12,727 nucleotides of DNA from Acidobacteriota bacterium (GTDB taxonomy: Bacteria; Acidobacteriota; Terriglobia; Terriglobales; Acidobacteriaceae). Shown here one piece after another: positions 8,315-12,727 of the stretch. Below the pieces are notes generated by a model, which saw only the letters and a program-made list of their open reading frames with translations, made no database searches and had not been told where the DNA came from. Position 1 is the first letter of the stretch. Every line of letters begins with the position of its first letter. A program made the position numbers and the translations under genes. The DNA lies in NCBI GenBank assembly GCA_021782675.1, contig JAJXUS010000017.1, positions 1-12,727 on the forward strand. The letters are read 5' to 3'.

Positions 8315-9631
8315 CTACTTGTAGTGGCCCGGAGCGCTGGATTCGGATAGCTTGCGGCCGACGTTCGACTGCTTCACCCGAACCTCGCCGTACTTGACGG
8401 GAATGTCAACGCCGTTATCGAAGTAAACATCGGTGCCGGCCTCTTCCGGGGAAGGCATGGGAGCCGCCTCTGCCTGTTCCCGTTCCTGGTCCATGTAGCG
8501 CTGTACTTCGGCGTGCACCTCTTTCATCTGCGCTTCCGTCATCCAGCCGGTTTCTTTCAGATACTGCTCCATGCGGACGATCGGGTCGCGGCGCTGCCAG
8601 TATTCCTTGACGGCCGACGGCACGTAGACCGCCGCGTCGTGCATGGCGTGGCCCTTCATCCGCATCAGCTTGGCCTCGATGATGGATGCGCCTTCGCCGC
8701 GATGTGCCCGTTCGACGGCCTCATGGGTCGCGTCATACACCTGGTTGGCGTCGGTGCCATCGACGATCACTCCCGGAACGCCGTAGCCAATCGCGCGGTC
8801 CGCGAGATCCTTGCAGGCAAACTGCAACTCGACCGGCGTCGAGTAGGCCCAGGAGTTATGCTCGACCACCAGCACAACGCCCAGCTTCCGCACTGCAGCA
8901 AAATTAAATCCCTCGTAGGTCGGTCCCGTGGACTGTCCGCCGTCGCCAATGTAGGCCAGGCAGGCGATCTCGCGTCCCTGCAGCCGCGCGCCCAGCGCTA
9001 CGCCCGACAGGACGCCGATGGAGTCGCCCAGATGCGAGATGGGAGCGATGACGTTCAGCTTCTTCGGGTCGCCATAATGGGAGCCGGAATCGCGGCCCTT
9101 GGTGGGGGACGTGCCCTTGGCCATGTACTGCATCATGGCGGAGCTGGGTTCGTACCCGCGCACAACCATGGAGCCCTGATTGCGGATCATCGGGCCCAGC
9201 CAGTCGTCGCGATCCAGCGCGTAGGCTGAGGCGACCGAGGTCGCTTCCTGGCCGAGGCTCAGATACAGCCCGCCGATCACCTTGGACTGCTTGTACATGC
9301 TCTCGAGCGCAGCTTCCATCTGCCGGTTGATGATCATGTACCGGTAGATTTCGAGGGTCTGCTCTTTGCTGAGATATTTGGAAGGACGCAGCGGCGGGAC
9401 GGGCGTGTTGGTATCCCCGACGACCTTGTAGCGGTACTCCTCGCCCGACCAGTCGCTTTCAATGTGGAACGGCGGCTGTTCGAGCCGCCAGTCGGGAATG
9501 CCCCAGGGATTTTTGCCAATCGGCGGCTGCGGGCGTTTGACGGCCGGAGCGTTCGCGGCCTTGCTGCCATTGGTGTGCGGTTGTTTCACTTCTGGGGCGC
9601 TGGGGGACGATTCTGATTTCCTGGTCGGCAT
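8315..9631 (-). CDS. 2-oxoacid dehydrogenase E1 alpha subunit
   Basis: This is the alpha half of E1, binding thiamin diphosphate and Mg. From the ATG at 9631 it is 438 residues. The first ~80 form a Pro/Lys/Ser-rich extension ending in PWGIPDWRLEQPPF. The core follows: YRYMIINRQMEAAL, GGLYLSLGQEATSVASAYAL, GPMIRNQGSMVVRGY, GSHYGD, then the cofactor motif GDGG (229-232), x25, HN (258-259), SWAYST, and MKGHAMHD (H328). A TTG at 9640 would add three residues (MPF). AGGA lies only 2 bases from the TTG but 11 from the ATG, so I prefer the ATG. Resemblance in GQEA.VGSAYAL, DPI and similar blocks leans toward branched-chain oxoacid dehydrogenase, but pyruvate remains possible. It is the first structural gene of the E1a-E1b-E2 cluster, 147 bases after lipB. 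Confidence 0.93.
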   Translation of the reverse strand: MPTRKSESSPSAPEVKQPHTNGSKAANAPAVKRPQPPIGKNPWGIPDWRLEQPPFHIESDWSGEEYRYKVVGDTNTPVPPLRPSKYLSKEQTLEIYRYMIINRQMEAALESMYKQSKVIGGLYLSLGQEATSVASAYALDRDDWLGPMIRNQGSMVVRGYEPSSAMMQYMAKGTSPTKGRDSGSHYGDPKKLNVIAPISHLGDSIGVLSGVALGARLQGREIACLAYIGDGGQSTGPTYEGFNFAAVRKLGVVLVVEHNSWAYSTPVELQFACKDLADRAIGYGVPGVIVDGTDANQVYDATHEAVERAHRGEGASIIEAKLMRMKGHAMHDAAVYVPSAVKEYWQRRDPIVRMEQYLKETGWMTEAQMKEVHAEVQRYMDQEREQAEAAPMPSPEEAGTDVYFDNGVDIPVKYGEVRVKQSNVGRKLSESSAPGHYK

Positions 9632-9669
9632 GAAGGGCAATTTCCTGGGCGTGATGCACCAAACTCAAC

Positions 9670-9677
9670 ATTCTATA
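9670..9677 (-). promoter_or_regulatory. Possible -10 element upstream of E1 alpha
   Basis: TATAGAAT on the minus strand lies about 40 bases upstream of the E1-alpha ATG, in an otherwise GC-rich 147-base gap after lipB. No convincing -35 hexamer accompanies it. It may mark a second promoter that lets the dehydrogenase genes be expressed independently of lipB. Confidence 0.25.
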
Positions 9678-9778
9678 TGACCGAGGGCAGGGGCTGCGAT
9701 GTCGTCTTTGCCCCGGGGCGCTCTTGCGGAAGATGGCAGAGCTGGCCAGGCAGGCGAAAGTTGCTCATCCGGCGCGGC

Positions 9779-10504
9779 TCATCCGGTCATCAACTCCTCG
9801 ACAGAGTCTGCCCAGAGCGGGTGATAGCCGAAGACCCGGGCAAAGTTGCGGGCGGCGGCGTGCGTGGCCTGTTCCATGGTGGGCATGGCGTGGATGCGGG
9901 TATCGATCTCCTCTTCCAGGCTGGTGACGGCGGCGTCCGAGATGCCGCAGGGCACGATCAGGGAAAAGTCGCGCAAGTCCGGCATCAGGTTCCAGGCAAA
10001 GCCGTGGGAGGTGACGCCGCGCGCGATATGGACCCCGATGGCCGCGATTTTTTTGGGCGGCACGCTGCCGCCGGGCAGGGTCCAGACGCCGGTGCGGCCG
10101 ACAATACGCCCGGTCAGCACGCCATAGTCGGCGCAGGCGCGGATCAGCGACTCCTCGAGCATCCGGACAAATTCCACCGCCCCCAGGTGCGGGCCGCGCC
10201 TGGCGGGAAAATCCCCGCGCAGATCGAGGATGGGATAGCCGACGAGCTGGCCGGGGCCGTGGTAGGTGACGTCGCCGCCGCGGTTGATGGTATGTACGGT
10301 GATGCCGCGGGCGGCCAGGGTCGCATCGTCCGCCAGAATGTTGCTCCGATGGGCATTGCGGCCCAGCGTCAGAACCGGCGGATGCTCCAGCAGCAGCAGC
10401 ACGTCGCCAATCCGCTGCTGCTGGCGCAGCGCCACCAGCTGCTGCTGCACCTCCAGCGCCGCAGCGTAATCAATCCGGCCGAGATGAACCAGGCGCAGCA
10501 GCAT
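9779..10504 (-). CDS. lipB: Lipoyl(octanoyl) transferase LipB
   Basis: LipB transfers octanoate from acyl carrier protein to lipoyl-domain lysines, the first step of lipoate synthesis; LipA then inserts sulfur (no lipA is in the window). The 241 residues have the usual length. Signatures: LEHPPVLTLGR (40-49), RGGDVTYHGPGQLVGYPI (75-92), the catalytic lysine K152 in KKIAAIGVH, and the catalytic cysteine C186 in IVPCGI. The ATG at 10504 has no Shine-Dalgarno sequence; instead it overlaps the stop codon of a 48-codon ORF (TGATG), which suggests translational coupling. A GTG at 10489 (residue 6) is the only nearby alternative start. Its E2 target is encoded three genes downstream on the same strand, so the placement makes functional sense. 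Confidence 0.95.
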   Translation of the reverse strand: MLLRLVHLGRIDYAAALEVQQQLVALRQQQRIGDVLLLLEHPPVLTLGRNAHRSNILADDATLAARGITVHTINRGGDVTYHGPGQLVGYPILDLRGDFPARRGPHLGAVEFVRMLEESLIRACADYGVLTGRIVGRTGVWTLPGGSVPPKKIAAIGVHIARGVTSHGFAWNLMPDLRDFSLIVPCGISDAAVTSLEEEIDTRIHAMPTMEQATHAAARNFARVFGYHPLWADSVEELMTG

Positions 10505-10650
10505 CAGGCGGCGAGAGCGGGGAGGTCTTCCCGCCGCAAACGACGTATCGCGCCGGAGCAGGAGACGCGGAGACGCTCCGGAAGATTGAGAAAACGATTC
10601 AAAGGCTTCCCAACATTACCCGGCGTGGCCGAGGAAGCATCGTGCGGCAT
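10504..10650 (-). CDS. Small ORF (48 codons) overlapping and probably coupled to lipB
   Basis: I do not recognise this peptide. It starts MPHDASSATPGNVGKPL, continues NRFLNLPERLRVS and ends in an Arg-rich GAIRRLRRED then LPALAA. There is no signal peptide and no membrane segment. Reasons to take it seriously are the GGAGG at 10657-10661, six bases before the ATG, and the stop TGA (10504-10506), which shares its last base with the lipB ATG. It may be a real small protein, a leader ORF whose translation opens the lipB start, or a chance frame. No homologue is known to me. Confidence 0.4.
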   Translation of the reverse strand: MPHDASSATPGNVGKPLNRFLNLPERLRVSCSGAIRRLRREDLPALAA

Positions 10651-10656
10651 CCGTAT

Positions 10657-10661
10657 CCTCC
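10657..10661 (-). promoter_or_regulatory. Strong ribosome binding site of the lipB-leader ORF
   Basis: GGAGG with a 6-base spacer (ATACGG) precedes the ATG at 10650. It is the best Shine-Dalgarno match in the lipB region, and lipB itself has none. Further upstream, CTGACG (10693-10698) and TACAGT (10669-10674), 18 bases apart, could be a weak promoter, but I do not rely on it. Nothing else was found in 10662-10736. Confidence 0.45.
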
Positions 10662-10736
10662 ATAGTCAACTGTAGAGTCCGGGCAGCCTTTTCGTCAGCA
10701 TGGGGAAAGAAGGCCGGAAATAGCGAAGCGGAACTG

Positions 10737-10824
10737 TCAGAGCAACTGCCGGAATTGTTCAACAGACAGTCCAGCGTCGCGGACGATGCCGCCCATCGTG
10801 AAGGTATCCCCGGAATTTTCCCAT
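10737..10824 (-). pseudogene. Remnant of a HicA-like toxin gene (internal deletion plus frameshift)
   Basis: Directly after hicB, the ATG at 10824 overlaps the hicB stop (TGATG), the layout of an intact hicB-hicA pair. Allowing one lost base after the ATG, the next codons read KIPGI, the usual start of this HicA group. Then, in a different frame, comes TMGGIVRDAGLSVEQFRQLL and a stop at 10737-10739, the typical HicA C-terminus. HicA mRNA interferases are about 70-80 residues; only about 28 codons are left here. The middle, including the RNA-binding fold with its catalytic histidine, is gone, with a junction near 10803. The toxin must be inactive. The family assignment of both ends is from memory of HicA sequences. 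Confidence 0.7.
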
Positions 10825-11024
10825 CAGGACGCGGCGACTTCAACCAGACGTACATCCTGCCCGCGGGTCAACTCTTCAACAGCGTCCAGATATTCACGGA
10901 TGGCAACACGAATGTTCTCGAGCGCCTCGGTCTCTGTGGATCCCTGCGACCAGCAACCGGGAAGTCCCGGGCAGGAGACGCTGAACCCTCCGTCCGATTT
11001 TTGCAAAACGACGCGATATGCCAT
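10824..11024 (-). CDS. HicB-like antitoxin, apparently orphan
   Basis: This 66-residue protein is the short HicB-type antitoxin fold that normally binds and blocks a HicA RNase. It reads AYRVVLQKSDGGFSVSCPGLPGCWSQG, then TEALENIRVAIREYL, the canonical strand-helix signature of the family. No C-terminal DNA-binding domain is present. The ATG follows AAGGGG with a rather short spacer. The gene is intact, but its partner toxin just downstream is reduced to a remnant. It could be a fossil, could protect against another HicA toxin in the genome, or could be decaying. It sits between the lpd terminator and the lipB leader ORF. Confidence 0.85.
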   Translation of the reverse strand: MAYRVVLQKSDGGFSVSCPGLPGCWSQGSTETEALENIRVAIREYLDAVEELTRGQDVRLVEVAAS

Positions 11025-11071
11025 TGCCCCTTCAGTCTAGCTCCGGAGCGAGATTTTTACCGCAAAACGCA

Positions 11072-11104
11072 GTCAGGCCAGCACCCCAGGGGCGCCAGCC
11101 TGAC
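11072..11104 (-). terminator. Hairpin terminator after the lipoamide dehydrogenase gene
   Basis: GTCAGGC (11098-11104 read on the minus strand) pairs with GCCTGAC (11072-11078). The inner bases continue the pairing with a few G-T pairs, giving about 15 pairs closed by a 3-base loop. Downstream on the minus strand comes TGCGTTTTGCGG, a short and imperfect U-tract. It lies about 65 bases past the lpd stop and would separate lpd transcription from hicB and lipB. Confidence 0.6.
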
Positions 11105-11169
11105 AATGGTGGACTCTATTCAACGAGCAGGCGCGACCTGCCGATCAAGGACCTGTCGCGTCGTACCGT

Positions 11170-12606
11170 CTATGCGTTGATGGCCATATTTTCGACCGCG
11201 CCGAAGCCGTCCAGCATGGCCTCCGCCAGCGTGGGATGGGCATGGATGGTGAACATCATCTCTTCGACGGTCGCCTCCAGCTCAATCGCGGTCACGGCCT
11301 CGGCAATCAGCTCCGTCGCCTGCGGCCCGATGATATGCACGCCGAGTATCTCGCCGTATTTTGCATCGGAGACGATCTTGACGAAGCCATCGTGCGAGTC
11401 CACGATCGAAGCCTTGGAGTTGGCTGTGAACGGGAACTTGCCGACCTTGACCGAATAGCCCTTTTCTTTGGCAGCGGCTTCTGTCAGGCCAACACTGCCG
11501 ATCTGCGGCTCACAGTAGGTGCAGGCCGGCACGCGGTCGCGGCGCACCGGGCGGGCGTACTTGCCGGCGATTTTGGCGGCAACCACCACGCCGCACATGG
11601 CGCCGACGTGCGCCAGTTGCGGCAGGCCGGCCACGATATCGCCAATGGCGTAGACGCCCGGCTCCTCGGTCTGCATCCACTCATTGACCTTGAGAAAACC
11701 GCGGTCGGGCTTGATCTTCGTTTTCTCCAGGCCCACATGCTCCGTGCGCGGCGCGCGGCCCACGGCCACCAGCACCTTTTCCGCTTCCTTGACGAGCTGT
11801 TTGCCGTCGGAGCCGGTGATGGTGACCTTCACGCCATCCTTGGTCTTTTCCAGCTTCTCGAACTTTGCGCCGGTAAAGCTCTCAATGCCGCGCTTGCGGA
11901 AGGAGCGGGCGAGTTCCTTGCTGACGTCCTCGTCCTCATTCGGCACCAGGCGCGGCAGGTATTCGACGATGGTGATGTCGGCGCCAAAGCTCTTGAAGAT
12001 GGAGCCAAACTCCACGCCAACCGCCCCGGCGCCGATGACGACCATCGACTTGGGAATCGCAGTGAGCGAGAGGATCTCCACGTTGGTCAGCACGCGCGAG
12101 TCCGGCTCCAGGCCGGGCAGCATGCGGGCGTCGGAGCCGGTGGCCAGCACCACATTCTTCGCCTTCACAAAGCTGCGCTCGCCGTCGGCGCCACCGCCGC
12201 CTTCGGTGTACACCTCGACGGAGTGAATGCCGTCCTTGGCCGGGCCGGTCAGCCGTCCGTGGCCTTCAAACACGGTGACCTTGTTCTTCTTCATCAAAAA
12301 GTTCAGGCCCTTGGCATGCTTGTCGGTGATGGCCTGCTTGCGCCTCTGGATCACGCTCCAGTTGATCTTGCCTTCGCCCAGGCCCTCAATGCCGTACTCG
12401 GCCGCGTGCTTCAGGTGGTCGTACACTTCCGCGTTAAAAAGCAGGGACTTCGTGGGGATGCAGCCCCAGTGCAGGCAGGTGCCGCCCAGCTTGCTTTCGC
12501 GCTCAATCAGCGCGACCTTCAGCCCGTATTGTCCGGCGCGGATGGCCGCCGTGTAGCCGGCGGGGCCGCCGCCAATAATTGCCATGTCGTAAATCGTGTC
12601 CGCCAA
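11170..12606 (-). CDS. lpdA: Dihydrolipoyl dehydrogenase (E3)
   Basis: E3 is the FAD- and NAD-dependent homodimer that reoxidises the dihydrolipoyl arms of 2-oxoacid dehydrogenases. The 478 residues match the family length. Visible are the FAD-binding GGGPAGYTAA (12-21), the redox-active disulfide GGTCLHWGC (C44, C49) with IPTKSLL, the NAD-binding IGAGAVGVEFG (191-201), the second FAD motif YAIGDI (319-324), and the catalytic pair H457/E462 in IHAHPTLAEA. The start is TTG at 12606: GGAG lies six bases upstream and the encoded MADTIYDMAIIGGG matches homologues. The first ATG (12585) would cut into the FAD fold. It is on the same strand as the E1/E2 cluster but set apart by a terminator. Nothing convincing (only a lone TAAAAT-like element) marks a promoter in 12607-12727. 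Confidence 0.95.
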   Translation of the reverse strand: MADTIYDMAIIGGGPAGYTAAIRAGQYGLKVALIERESKLGGTCLHWGCIPTKSLLFNAEVYDHLKHAAEYGIEGLGEGKINWSVIQRRKQAITDKHAKGLNFLMKKNKVTVFEGHGRLTGPAKDGIHSVEVYTEGGGGADGERSFVKAKNVVLATGSDARMLPGLEPDSRVLTNVEILSLTAIPKSMVVIGAGAVGVEFGSIFKSFGADITIVEYLPRLVPNEDEDVSKELARSFRKRGIESFTGAKFEKLEKTKDGVKVTITGSDGKQLVKEAEKVLVAVGRAPRTEHVGLEKTKIKPDRGFLKVNEWMQTEEPGVYAIGDIVAGLPQLAHVGAMCGVVVAAKIAGKYARPVRRDRVPACTYCEPQIGSVGLTEAAAKEKGYSVKVGKFPFTANSKASIVDSHDGFVKIVSDAKYGEILGVHIIGPQATELIAEAVTAIELEATVEEMMFTIHAHPTLAEAMLDGFGAVENMAINA

Positions 12607-12727
12607 GGGATGCTCCGTCTCTGGTGCCAGCGTATTCGATGCGCGAGATACCGCGCACGAACCAAACAGATGATTTTACGGGATGGAGCGGCAATCGTCG
12701 GAATGCAGGGGATTTCACGGGGCTAAG

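Noticed and set aside
9683..9770. A possible 31-codon minus-strand ORF between lipB and E1 alpha (MSNFRLPGQL...)
   Set aside because: It has no good Shine-Dalgarno sequence and no overlap architecture, and it is short enough to occur by chance.
10600..10690. Stretch briefly considered as a tRNA or small RNA gene
   Set aside because: No cloverleaf, T-loop GTTCGAATC-like sequence or terminator could be found on either strand.
10616..10855. A 79-codon minus-strand frame across the hicA remnant
   Set aside because: It includes GKIPGIP only because it passes through the hicA fossil in one frame. The rest resembles nothing and overlaps hicB.
11040..11049. Perfect 10-bp palindrome GCTCCGGAGC, 15 bases upstream of hicB
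   Set aside because: It could be an autoregulatory operator, but this short HicB has no visible DNA-binding domain and such GC palindromes are frequent here.
11236..12726. A 496-codon open frame on the plus strand antisense to lpdA
   Set aside because: It is a mirror of the GC-rich codon pattern of lpdA. The translation is rich in His, Arg, Gly and Ala without any family signature, and lpdA is certain.

Overview
The window looks like a piece of a chromosome from an acidobacterium (Acidobacteriota, probably the Acidobacteriaceae/Terriglobia side). This is an inference from the very large TonB-dependent-receptor-like protein with an N-terminal carboxypeptidase-regulatory-like domain (a hallmark expansion of that phylum), the GC-rich coding DNA and the style of the dehydrogenase genes. 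No rRNA or tRNA is present to confirm it.

Left part (1-5339). The start of an unidentified exported protein (minus strand, cut by the window edge) diverges from a two-gene plus-strand unit: an Oar-like TonB-dependent outer-membrane receptor (318-3839) and, 15 bases later, a Tat-exported type I sulfatase (3855-5339). A sigma-70-like promoter and a 9-bp direct repeat lie in the divergent intergenic region. Together the pair suggests uptake of a sulfated compound or glycan and its desulfation, but the substrate cannot be read from the sequence.

Right part (5419-12606), all on the minus strand. Read in the direction of transcription it holds: lipoamide dehydrogenase E3 (12606-11170, TTG start), a strong hairpin terminator, a short HicB-like antitoxin (11024-10824), the wreck of a HicA-like toxin (10824-10737), a 48-codon small ORF that overlaps the next gene by one base, lipB octanoyltransferase (10504-9779), and the E1-alpha (9631-8315), E1-beta (8248-7274) and two-lipoyl-domain E2 (7209-5419) subunits of a 2-oxoacid dehydrogenase. 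LipB puts the octanoyl precursor of lipoate on the E2 lipoyl lysines, E1 and E2 carry out oxidative decarboxylation and acyl transfer to CoA, and E3 reoxidises the lipoyl arms. The complex may act on branched-chain oxoacids or on pyruvate; the sequence alone does not decide. A hairpin at 5357-5391 separates the convergent sulfatase and E2 genes and can serve both strands.

Most of the window is ordinary metabolism. The least ordinary parts lie between 10504 and 11024. There, an apparently intact hicB has lost most of its hicA through an internal deletion plus a frameshift, and lipB, which has no Shine-Dalgarno sequence of its own, appears to be translationally coupled to an undescribed small ORF with a very good one. 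I saw no CRISPR array, insertion sequence, phage gene or obvious new multi-gene defence system.
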